Shown piece after piece: positions 11,758 to 22,097 of a stretch of 64,000 nt of DNA. Both the position numbers and the translations under genes were made by a program. The notes under the pieces were generated by a model. That model was not told the DNA's origin, made no database searches, and was given only the letters and a program-made list of their open reading frames with translations. Source of the stretch: Adenanthera pavonina (lineage: Eukaryota > Streptophyta > Magnoliopsida > Fabales > Fabaceae); NCBI GenBank assembly GCA_026686845.1, contig JAIVEN010000024.1, positions 4,265,501 through 4,329,500 of the forward strand, given 5' to 3'. Positions within the stretch are counted from its first letter, which is position 1; the number at the start of each line of letters is the position of its first letter.

Positions 11758-12142
11758 TTTATGTATTTTTTTATTTATTAATTTTTTTTGTACAATGACT
11801 ATGTTCTTGTATGGATTTAATTTTTTTATGCTTTATTTGAGTGGGAGCTCTTAAAATATGATTTTTTTTGAGTTAATTATTCTAGTACTTGTATTAAATT
11901 TTAATAGAAAATAATGATAACACTAGCATCTGTATGATGGGAGATACACTTGTGGTCTCCTGATCATGGAACTAATGAAATTATTATTGTTCTAATAAGA
12001 AATAATACAAGTATATGACTTTGTATATTGTACTGTTCTACATGTATATTTTATTAATATATTCTTTAGTTCAACTCAATAATAGAAATCCTTTATGTGG
12101 GATAGTCTAGTAACTGATTTGAGAATGGTGACCAAGAGTATA
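11758..12142 (+). other. Spacer between extra ORF and gag
   Basis: 385 bp of AT-rich sequence with no ORF. It includes a long T-rich stretch at 11762-11790, so any downstream translation of gag would need a separate transcript or reinitiation. Confidence 0.4.
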
Positions 12143-12973
12143 ATGGCTGAACTGAACAAGGAAGATAAACTAAATGGGGACAATTGGGACATCTGGCACC
12201 GAAAAGTTTCGTATATATTGGAAGAATAAGATGCTGTTGAACCACTGACTGTAGTCATGGCACAACCTAAAGCCAGTAATACTGCCCAGCATAGGAGAGA
12301 CCAAGAGGTCTACATGGCCTAGAAAAGGAAGAACAGCATAGCACGTATAACTATGCTGGGCACTATGGCCAATGACCTAATGTGTGAGTATGAGAAATAT
12401 TCAACTGCACAAGCTATGTGGACGACATTAAAGGATAAGTTTGGAGGTACCTCTACCACCAAACTGAGGAGGCTGACAATTAAGTTTGATACTTATAAGT
12501 TAAGGCCTATTACTCATATGAAACAACATCTACGAGAGATGGCCAGCATGATCAGAGAACTGAAGGAAGCTGGGCATGAATTGTCTGATGAACAGCAAAT
12601 CTAGGCTGTCATAAGGTCACTCCCTTCAAGTTGGGAACACATGAAAGTCAACTTAACCCATAATGAGAATATAAACACTTTTAGTGATGTGGTTAAACAC
12701 CTGGAGCTTGAAGATGAACGTCTAGAGGCCTACAGAGCATATGGACAAGCCTATTTGACTGAAGAAGTAGGAACTTCTAACCCTAAGCCCAATTTCAAAA
12801 AGGGCAAGAAATATCAAAGAAAGTGTAAGAAGAATGGCCCGAAATTTAAAAAGGGAAATAAACCTTTCAAGAAAAGAGGGAAGAAAGGCGGAAAGAAGAA
12901 GAAGACTGACCTGAGTAAGGTTAAGTGCTATTCCTGCCTGAAAATGGGTCATTTTTGCAAGGGATTACATTGA
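12143..12973 (+). pseudogene. Copia gag, broken
   Basis: The reading frame begins at ATG 12143 and shows the UBN2-type copia gag pattern, including a KLNGDNWDIW-like N-terminus and the SLPSSWEHMK segment near 12620. It ends in a lysine-rich stretch and a zinc knuckle starting CYSC (about 12926). Three in-frame stops break it: TAA 12227-12229, TAG 12320-12322 and TAG 12602-12604. In related gags these positions are normally Gln, Trp and Gln, each one transition away. An extra T in the T-run at 12952-12956 then shifts the frame inside the zinc knuckle. Downstream of the shift the frame runs straight into pol, so gag and pol were originally one polyprotein. Confidence 0.85.
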
Positions 12974-15900
12974 GCAAAATGAACGTGAAAAGGTATTAGT
13001 GAATTATGTTAATTCACATATGTCTTATGTTTCAAGTACTATTTTTTTAACAGAAACTATTTCTTCTTCTTGGATAATTGACTTAGGCTCCACAGACCAC
13101 GTGAGCAGGGATCGAGGATCCTTTACAGAGTACCGTCGGTTGCCGAATCAAAGCAAGTGGCTTTATGTTGGCAATAACATGAGAATTGAGGTGAAAGGCA
13201 TAGGAACCTGCAAATTAACTTTGCGAGGTCGAAAAACCTTGATCCTCTATGATGTACTCCATGCATCTGACATCCGATGGAACTTAGTTTCTATTTCCTG
13301 CTTATTAATTTATGGGTTTAATGTAAATTTTTATGATAAAGTAGCAGACATTTCATTAAGGACAACCTTTTATTGTTCAGCTTTTCTTTCAAAGAAGTTC
13401 TTTGTTATGGACATTGTTGATGTATTTTATATGCATGATTGCTTTGCAACTTCTTCCAATTCAAATGTTGATATGAATGCTTGGCATGCTAGATTAGGAC
13501 ATATTAATCAAAATAGAATGATTAAACTAGCAAAAGAAGGACTGCTAGGTGCAATTGATAAAATGGAAATGTCCTTGTGTGAGTATTGCCTGGCTGGTAA
13601 AGAAACTAGAAAACCATTTGGAACTGGAACTAGGGCAGAAACTCCATTGCAATTAATCCATTCAAATGTTTGTGGTCCTATGAGTGGGAGGGAAAAACAT
13701 GGAGCTGTTTATTTCATTACTTTCATTGATGATTACTCACGATTTGATTATGTCTATTTGATGTCACATAAATCTGAAGCACTAGAATGTTTTAGACGAT
13801 ACATGAACTTAGCTGAAAATCAAATGGACAAGAAAATCAAAGCATTAAGAACCAATCGCAAACGTGAATATTTATCAGATCAATTAAAAAAGATCTGTGA
13901 AGAAAAGGGAATTGTAAGGAAACTTACAATCCCTGGCACCCCACAACAAAATGGTGTAGCTGAAAGAAGAAATAGAACATTACTAGACATGGTTTGGTCC
14001 ATGATGGCACAAGCCATTCTACTCATTTCGTATTGGGGAGATGTAATTTTAACAGCAGCCTTCATACTTAACCGTGTGCCTTCAAAGTCGGTCACATCAA
14101 CACCCTATGAGCTATGGATAAATCGTAAGCCAGATTTAAATATTTTAAAACCCTGGGGTTCGGCAGCTTATGTCCATGATACTTCCCACAAATATGGAAA
14201 AATAGGTCTAAGAGGGAAGAAATGTATCTTTATTGGATACTCTGAACAATCTAAGGGTTACGTTTTCATTGGAGAAAACCAGGATGGAAGTGTCACTGAA
14301 ATAGAATATAAAGATGCAACATTTCTACAAAACGAATTTCCTAGCAGGGGTAAGGTAGATCGTACTGTATTTCTTTATGAGATACATGAAGAAACTGAGG
14401 AACAAATTTATATACCTCAACCTCTTAATTCGAGTGAGAGCTCACAAAGACAAGTACAAGATTATGTTCAAGAACAGAATAACTTACAAGAGATCCCACT
14501 GCACATAGAAGGGACTGCACATATAGTTACCCCACAAGATTATAATGAGCCTAATTCAATACATGAGGCTTTATCATGCCCTGCTAGTAATGAATGGAAG
14601 AAGGCAATGGAAGAGGAAATGAATTCAATGAGGATGAACCAAGTTTGGGATTTCGTCAATCTTCCATCTGGATGTAAGGTAATTGGGAATAAATGGATTC
14701 TCAAAATTAAAAGAAATGCAGATGGATCGATTGAACGATACATGGCTCGATTAGTGGCAAAAGGGTATACTCAACAGGAAGGTATAGATTATGAAGATAC
14801 TTTTTCACCTATTGTGCGTTTTAACTCCATAAGACTAATTCTGGCAATAGTAGCAAGTTTAAATCTAGAATTACATCAGATGGATGTAAAAACCACATTT
14901 TTAAATGGTGAATTGGATGAAGAAATCTATATGCAACAACTATTAGGTTTCATTGAGAAAGGGAAAGAGAATAAAGTCTGCAAGTTAAAAAGGTCCATTT
15001 ACGGACTTAAACAATCATCCAGACAGTGGTATTTGAAGTTTCACCAAGCTATAACCTCGTACGATTTCCAGATGATCGATGAGGACCACTGTGTATACAT
15101 CAAGAATTTTGAAAATAATCTTGTGATATTATCCCTTTATGTGGATGATATACTATTAGCCGAAAATAGTCTAAAATCTATTATAGCTATCAAAGAATGA
15201 CTATCTTCAAATTTTGAAATGAAAGACATGGGTGAAGCTGATTATATACTAGGAGTTAAGATCCATAGAGATCGCCCAAGAAAATTAATATCCCTTTCTC
15301 AGAAAAATTACATTGAGAAAATTCTTGAGCGATTCAACATGAAAAACTATAAACCTATGGATACCCCTATTTCAAGAGGAGAAAATCTGGGCCGAGATAT
15401 GTGTCCTCAGACTGAGTCTGAAAAGAAGATGATGGAAAGAGTCCCTTATTCCAGTGCAGTTGGTAGTTTAATGTATGCCATGATGTGTACGAGACCAGAC
15501 ATATGTTATGCAGTTGGTTTGGTCAGTAGGTACCAGTCAAACCCTGGACTAAAACATTAGAAAGCTGTGAAGAGAATCCTGAGATATTTACAAGGCACAG
15601 CAGATTATGCCCTATGTTATCAAGGAAGCGATTTACGCTTGGTAGGATACTCCGATGCAGATTGGGGAGGAGATCTAGATGAGCGCAAATCGACTTCTGG
15701 ATATATTTTTCTGTTAAACAATGGAGCTATATCTTGGTGTAGCAAGAAACAGACTTGTATGGCTTTGTCTACCATGGAAGCAGAGTTCGTTGTATGTTCT
15801 GCAGCAGTATAAGAAGCAGTATGGTTGAAAAGATTCATAAAACACTTAGGGATCATTGGTGATAAATTGGATCCAATTTTGATAAACTGTGATAGCGAGG

Positions 15901-16112
15901 CTGCCATAGCCTACACTAAAGATCCCAAGTATCATAGTAAGACAAAGCACATAGACACCAAGTATAATTTTGTAAGAGATGCCATAGCACAGAAAAGTGT
16001 TACAATTCGCCATATTCTTACACGTCAAATGCTTGATGATCCCTTTACCAAGCCAATACCTAGTGATATATATGTTGATCACGTAAAATCACTTGGTATT
16101 CGTAGGATATGA
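12974..16112 (+). pseudogene. Copia pol (integrase-RT-RNase H), broken
   Basis: One frame from the gag frameshift to TGA 16110-16112. Features in order: protease remnant (about 13070-13300), GAG-pre-integrase zinc motif (WHARLGH near 13481; CEYC near 13578), integrase core, reverse transcriptase with YVDD at 15138-15149, and RNase H (YSDADWGGD near 15650; STMEAEF near 15770). Three in-frame stops occur at 15198-15200 (TGA), 15558-15560 (TAG) and 15810-15812 (TAA), where the family has Trp, Trp and Gln. Two of the three integrase catalytic acids read Asn: AAT 13665-13667 and AAT 13854-13856. The third, Glu 13962-13964, remains. The lineage within copia is not assigned. Confidence 0.92.
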
Positions 16113-17235
16113 TGTAACACAAATCTCTGTAATGATCAATTATATGAATAAAATTAAGTGCATTATTCTATAATTGAGTCATTTGAGTACATATATTTCT
16201 AAAAAATATACAATGTCTAGTATGTCATACATGTTGATAAGGTTAGCTTTCTCATACGAGCAACTGCCTTTGACACTCATAGAGAGTGGGCAAAGATGAG
16301 ACATCTTTTGTATTCACTAGTAAATCTGCTATAGGGCAGATATGACAGTTAAACAATACAAAATAAGTCACCCCGACAAAAGAAGAGAATGGGTCGGGAT
16401 GAGATCCAATAAATATAAATTTTGGATTGAATTATGGATACCCACAATCCATAATACATGTAACTAGATGAGAATTCTCCAACAAAGACGTTATGATAAG
16501 TGGAAGCATTGGTAGAATTCAGGTTAGACACTGTGTGTGTCTGAACTTAAATCTGTATGGTGTTAACAACAAAAACAAAATTGACATACGCTCTTATGTA
16601 ATAAGAGTAACATCGTAGCATGCAATTCATACTGCATGTGTTTTTAAAACCGCAATTGGGAAGTAAGTGAATAGATCCCTGCTTCATTACTGTGTGAGTC
16701 CCAGAGAGGAATAAATCCTCTCATTAATGTACTTATGACTTTGACATTTTTCATGGAAAATGATTCAAGTTAGCTACTTTAGCATATATCCAATGGTGAT
16801 GATAAATTCGATCAAAAGGTCTTATGCTAGGAAAGCAATTGTTTCATATTGAAATGAAATATGGACGAAAGGAAGATTATCTAAATATATACACACTTAT
16901 ACTGGTGTCTAAGACATGTCCATTAAGAAGTTATGATATTAACATCTTAAGCGTAGACACTAAGTATACAAGACTTAGGCAATCTAAGTTTATATAAAAA
17001 CTTATGAGGGATTAGATTTGCCATGGATAAAAGTGTATATGGGCAAATCTAGGACATTCAAGGCATAATACATGAACAAAATAAATGCGTAATACATAAG
17101 GTGATTCTATGCTGGTCCTTGAGAAGGATTTCTAGTATGAGAATACCTAATTACAGACGTCATGCCCATGCGGTCACAATAGAGCACTTAGTATGAAATT
17201 GAAAGGAAGAATTGTAAGAGGTTAATCCATCAAGT
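16113..17235 (+). other. 3' untranslated region of copia element
   Basis: About 1.1 kb between the pol stop and the purine tract. No ORF of interest; the 60-codon frames here are in AT-rich sequence without domain similarity that I recognise. Confidence 0.6.
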
Positions 17236-17247
17236 GTGAGTGGGAGA
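17236..17247 (+). promoter_or_regulatory. Polypurine tract
   Basis: GTGAGTGGGAGA lies directly before the 3' LTR start, the expected place for plus-strand priming in copia elements. Confidence 0.75.
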
Positions 17248-17745
17248 TGTTGGATTACACCCTTGATGGGTGGAAATTGAGGGCCCAAACATAAGGGCCC
17301 AAACCCAAAATATAATAAAAGTATTTTATTTAATATTAATTTAATAAGAGAGGGAGGGAACGGTTAATGTTAACCGTTCCCATAAAACGCACACTGAGAA
17401 AAATCAGTGAATGTGTGTGCGTATACAACGCACACTCTGAGAAAAATTAGTGAATGTGTGTGCGTACGTGAAGGTGAGTTTTAGTTTTTTTTTTCAAAAA
17501 AAGAGACTCTCTGATCCCGGGGGTAACCTTTGGTGAATTCTCTCTGTGAGTCTCTCTCTCTCTTCCTCTCTGGAAAAATGCTCCCGCTCTTCCTCTCTTT
17601 TTCTTCTTGAGTGCATCTACAGTGAACCAGTGAACAAAGTCCGAGTGATTTTGTTTCTACCACCTGAAATTCTTCATTCTCTCTGTGTGGAAGAATACAT
17701 CTCAATCGGTATGTATGTATTCCCTATCTATTTATTCCCCTTTTC
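17248..17745 (+). repeat. 3' LTR of copia element
   Basis: It starts TGTTGGATTACACCC like the 5' LTR. Compared with that LTR it carries an extra GGGCCCAAACATAA module near 17282-17305 and a tandem duplication of about 42 bp (17386-17426 and 17427-17468). The right border is uncertain: the two LTRs agree up to CTATTTATTC, after which this one continues CCCTTTTCCTCA where the other has TTTCA. A near-palindrome AACGGTTAATGTTAACCGTT lies at about 17359-17378 and contains MYB-like cores. Confidence 0.85.
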
Positions 17746-17771
17746 CTCAAATAAGATTTTAGTCAAGAGTG

Positions 17772-19760
17772 ATGACGATGTAGTTGAAGCTGCTCTTCCT
17801 CATTCTGTTAACAATCTTGGCAACAACAGAAGCTCAATCCCTACCAAGTTACCTCAACAAATGTGGAAATACCAGTATTCCATACCCATTTGGTGTCGGT
17901 GTTCAACCTAGTACTAGTGGAAATTGTTTCCTAGAGGAACCATTTAGTCTCATATGTAATGACTCCACCTTATACTACTACAACATGAAAATCTCCAACA
18001 TATCCCTCCAAGGTTATGTGGACGCGTTCATGTACGTGGTCTCAAGTTGTTACAATGGATCAGGAGAAGTAGATTCTGAAGCCTATCTTGCTATGGATAC
18101 TTCTTTCGCCATTTTTAGCTCAGCAAACAAGTTCGCAAGTGTTGGTTGTGACACTTATGGCTACTTGACTAGTTTCATGAACGATAGGAATTCTTCCACT
18201 GGCTGTTTATCACTATGTGACATGCCTACCAATGAGGTGAATGCCAAAAATTGTTCTGGGATTGGGTGTTGCCAGGTGGATATTCCTCTTGGAATGAGGA
18301 ATATATCTTTTATAGCTACTAGCTTTAACAACCATATGGAAACATTAGACTTCAACAATTGTAGCTATGCTTTTGTTGCCAAAGAGGGCTGGTATAATTT
18401 CTCCCTTCAGGATCTGAAGTACTTACCTTTTAGTATGGCCCTGCTTGTGATAGATTGGACTATTTCAAATGTTTCTTGTGATATTGCTTCAAGAAGACCA
18501 GACTATGCCTACATGAACAACAACTATTATGTGAACTCCATCGATGGATTTGGGTATAATTGTAGATGTAGGACTGGGTTTGATGGAAACCCATACCATC
18601 CTGATGGATGTCACGGTAATTCCATTTCACTTCCCAAGAAATAGAATTTAATTTCTCCAACATACTCAAACGTTGGGATTAATTGATGAACAATTGATAC
18701 CCCTTTTGTGTTGTGTAATGATTTTGCAGACATAGATGAATGTCAGGATCAATCGATGAACAATTGCATTGATAAAGAACATTGTCGCAACATGATTGGG
18801 ACTTTTCAGTGTTATTGCCCACATGGGTACTTAGGGAATGGAATTATTACTGGAGGAGGATGCCAGGCACCTTCATCAAATAGTCCACTTACAAGGATCC
18901 TCATTGGTAATGGGTATTTTTTCCTATTGTTCTTTTTTTTTTATTCCCTCGGTCTCAGTTTACAAATTTCTCTTAAGATAAGTTTGATGGCTGCATATGA
19001 GTTAGACGGATGAGGAATTAACTCAAGTCAAGGCTCACGCTAGCCAAATAAAACCTAGTGTTAAGGCTGGATTCGGCCAAGTTGACTTGCACAAGCCTGA
19101 TGAGATTTTCTATTGATAAAAGTTTAAGATCGTTAAAAATTTCTTACTAATATAAACCTGTCCAAAATTATATATTTTCTATCAAAATTTTATATAAATT
19201 CTTATACATTTAAAAATATGTGTAGTTGAGTAACCAAAACAAATATACACACCCACACCCATATATATATATTATACATACATACACACAGACTGATGAA
19301 TTGCTATAGACAAGACTAGACAAAATGCTTAGCTCAATACTTGGCTAAGGTTTATCCCTTCTGCTTATTTTTCTCCTGTCCGCTTGATTTGATTTGGGCG
19401 AACCAAATAAAGTTTGTTGAGTTAGTCGCAGTTGGTGCATACTCCTAATAAATTTTAATTCAAGACAAACTTATATTACCATTTGCCATTTAGTACAAGT
19501 TTCCTCTCTCTCTCTCACACACACAAACACACACAAAGTCTATACTAAATTAATGCTCCCTTTTCTTCCATATTTATATAGGTGCAAGTGTGGGTTTGGT
19601 AGCTCTATTTGTCTATGTGTCCTGGATGTACCTAGTATACCAAAAGAGGAATCTCATCAAGCAAAAAGAAAATTTTTTTCAGCAAAATGGTGGCTTCATC
19701 TTGCAACAATGACTCTCTGTTAAAGAATCTTCCTCCCAAATAACTAAAATCTTCACTGCA
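17772..19760 (+). pseudogene. Wall-associated kinase (WAK) pseudogene without kinase domain
   Basis: Three exons can be read with GT-AG introns and consistent phase: 17772-18615, 18730-18906 and 19582 to about 19760. From ATG 17772 the fourth codon is TAG (17781-17783); the frame then gives a signal-peptide-like segment (LKLLFLILLTILATTEAQ), a GUB_WAK_bind domain opening CGNTSIPYPFGV, an EGF-like segment (CRCRTGFDGNPY), a calcium-binding EGF module in exon 2 (DIDECQDQ ... GTFQCYCPHGYLGNG) and a membrane span in exon 3 (ILIGASVGLVALFVYVSW). The juxtamembrane FFQQNGGF motif is followed by TGA 19710-19712, where WAKs usually have Gln. About 15 more family-like codons follow (near ITKIFT), then similarity stops and no kinase domain appears. 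The intact family would be a cell-surface pectin-binding receptor kinase. A copia LTR lies about 20 bases upstream. Confidence 0.9.
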
Positions 19761-20083
19761 TTATCTGTTATATAAATACCTCTTTGATGGATAAATAATA
19801 AACACTTACTATTGGCTTCTCATATTTCCTTCTCTTTCAACTTCTCTCTACTTCATTCTTTCTATTCTCTATTTTATTCCATAACACGTTATTAGCACGA
19901 TTTCACTTAGAGATCTGAGGTGTATTTTCTTTACTTGCTATATGATATCTATTATCAAGTTTTTCATCTTTTCCATCTTCTTTTTCTAAATTAATTATTT
20001 ATAGTGACTTTGAGTTAATTAATTTTTTTTAGTAATGAAAAGTTATGTCATATCCCAAAGTATGAGGCAATTTAATTGATATG
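19761..20083 (+). mobile_element. Right end of a degraded copia LTR
   Basis: The sequence reads like the end of a plant copia LTR: a pyrimidine-rich stretch, then ATAACACGTTATTAGCACGA at 19881-19900, close to the ACGTTATCAGCACGA that follows the LTR in Ale/Retrofit-like elements. It begins where WAK similarity ends, so this insertion or an associated deletion may have removed the kinase exons. The left border and TSD are not visible. Confidence 0.4.
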
Positions 20084-20625
20084 TCACATCTAGAAGCATG
20101 AGTATAATTTAATTTCTCTATTAATTGGATCCTGAAGTTATCCTCATAAAATATAAAGTAAATCCTGAAGTTATTCACATTGAGTATAAAGTAAATCTTG
20201 AAGTTATCTACACTAAAATTATTCAGATAGAATATAAAGTATATCCTAAAGTTATCTACATTCAGTTATTTAATTGAGATGTCAAATCTAGAAATATTAG
20301 CACAATTTAATTTCTTAAGTGGATCTTAAAGTTATCCTTATAAAATATGAAGTGAATTATGAAGTTATTCATATGGAGTATAAAATAGATCCTTCAGTTA
20401 TCTACGCTTAAAGAAATTTAATTTAAATGTCGCATCTAGAAGTATGGGTATAATTTAATTTCTCTACAATGTGGATCATGAAATAATTCACATAAAATAT
20501 AAAGTAGATCTTGAAGTTATTCTATACAAAGTGGATTATGAAGATATCTACATGAAATATAAAGAGGATCCTGAAGCTATCCTCATGCAGCATAAAACAA
20601 ATTCTAAAGTTATTCACAATTTAGT
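20084..20625 (+). repeat. Hierarchical degenerate tandem repeats
   Basis: A short unit of about 30-36 bp (consensus close to ATCCTGAAGTTATCC followed by CATAAAATATAAAGTA) repeats about a dozen times with drift. A longer unit headed by ATGTC(A/G)CATCTAGAA and TAATTTAATTTCT recurs at about 20080, 20278 and 20428. A 123-codon frame at 20471-20842 is a by-product of this repeat. Confidence 0.7.
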
Positions 20626-20953
20626 CTTTATCTTTTTATATATTACATTTGTTTCTTTATTCAAAGCCATAGATCTATGTGTTCAAAACTTAGGGTTATA
20701 TATATATATGTATCATTGTTTGGTTTATATGTTCTTTGGATGTCTTGAATATGAACATCAATTGATTAAATCTTGTAGCGAAATTTCCAAACATAGAAAT
20801 GTGCTTTTTTTTTTAGTCTTCAATGTTGTTTTGCTTGATTAATATATGAAAAGAAATGAAAATTGTGTTGATCAAATATCATGATACTGCTTTTATCTTG
20901 CAGTGATGATAGCCACTATGCATTTTGAAATTACAGGGTTGACGTCATGTTGA
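20626..20953. other. No gene seen
   Basis: AT-rich sequence, possibly continuing the 5' region of the degraded copia element; it is cut off by the gypsy LTR beginning near 20954. Confidence 0.35.
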
Positions 20954-22097
20954 AGTAACAACCTACAACAAAAATCCCTAAACTACCAACTAAAACATTC
21001 AAAACAACACAAACAAGGCAAACAAAGAGTAGCGATGTGGCTAGCTACAGTTCCACCGTGGCATACGAGAAATAGAATGGGTGGCGCCGCAGTGCCCATG
21101 ATAGCAACCATATCAGCAAGTTGCTGATTCTTCAAGCAAACTTCCTATGTGCATGACTTTGCGCTCTAAACTCCAATTGACTTGATTCCAACTCCTACAT
21201 GTTATTCTTATCCCAATCTAACTATAGATACTAACCACATTTCAAAATACCTTTGTATGGAGATCTTAGACATATTAAACAATTTTGGTCACTTTTAGAC
21301 CAAAACCAAGGACTTAACAACCCTAATTACTACCAATAACCAATTGGTGACCTAAGACCTTTTCACGGGTCACATTTGACTTGACAAACTTGTCCAAGAA
21401 GGTTTTACCCTAGAGAACCACTCTTCTGAGTTTTGGCCCTCTTGAACTCCAAATCTAATCAATGAGCTATATGCCCAATTTACATACACAAGGCCTAGAA
21501 ACTCCACTGGGCTCACAAACAAGACATACCAAGTCTAACTTAAAACACTCACAGATATACCATCACAGTTTGACCCATACTGGAATCCAGAAACATAACC
21601 CATAACATTTAAATCACAAACTTTAGAACTAGGCCACTTCAACATGATTTCATGCATCCTCATCAAGCATCCACAACCACATACAATATAGAACCATATA
21701 ATAATTCCATGAATACAAAGAACATACATTACATCCATCACTAAACTACTTGGCACATTTCATTACATAAACTAATAACATAAAGCTACTAGTTATACTT
21801 GAATATTACCGCAATGATGAAGAGTTAAGACTTGTTAGTCTTCTCTGGGCTAGTGCTAGAATCTTCTTTTGAAATGTTAACCATAAAGGGTGTGAGACAG
21901 AGTCTAAAAAATTAAGGATCACACATAATACACAATATATATCTATCAAATCCATATATATATAATGCAATGCAATGTAAAAATGCAATGTTATTAATTT
22001 CCCTTATCCAACATGGCTAGAATCACATGCTAAATACCATCACAAGATATATCCAATAAGTGACTCCCTTCCAACAACCGGTGAAGAATGATTCCTA

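Larger units (their letters stand above)
9642..17750 (+). mobile_element. Ty1/copia element with two LTRs and an extra upstream ORF
   Basis: Order along the plus strand: 5' LTR (9642-10021), Met-tRNA-like primer site, leader of about 1.2 kb, 173-codon ORF (11236-11757), gag (from 12143), pol in the order integrase, reverse transcriptase, RNase H (to 16112), 3' untranslated region of about 1.1 kb, purine tract and 3' LTR (17248 to about 17745). The domain order marks it as copia. The 5' flank is ATACC (9637-9641), but I find no matching TSD on the right, where the LTR end is blurred. The LTRs differ by several base changes, a 14-bp insertion and a duplication of about 42 bp, and the coding frame is broken, so this is an old, immobile copy. 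Confidence 0.9.

Noticed and set aside
17546..17911. 121-codon ORF overlapping the copia LTR and WAK exon 1
   Set aside because: The frame differs from the WAK frame (17772 onward) and its first half repeats an ORF seen in the 5' LTR at 9812-10093; it is an LTR shadow frame.
17772..19712. Functional receptor-like protein without kinase
   Set aside because: The fourth codon from the only well-placed ATG is TAG, and the next in-frame ATG would skip the signal peptide. Kept as a pseudogene unless the stop proves to be a sequencing error.
20471..20842. 123-codon ORF
   Set aside because: It begins at GTG and its first half is the translation of a degenerate tandem repeat.
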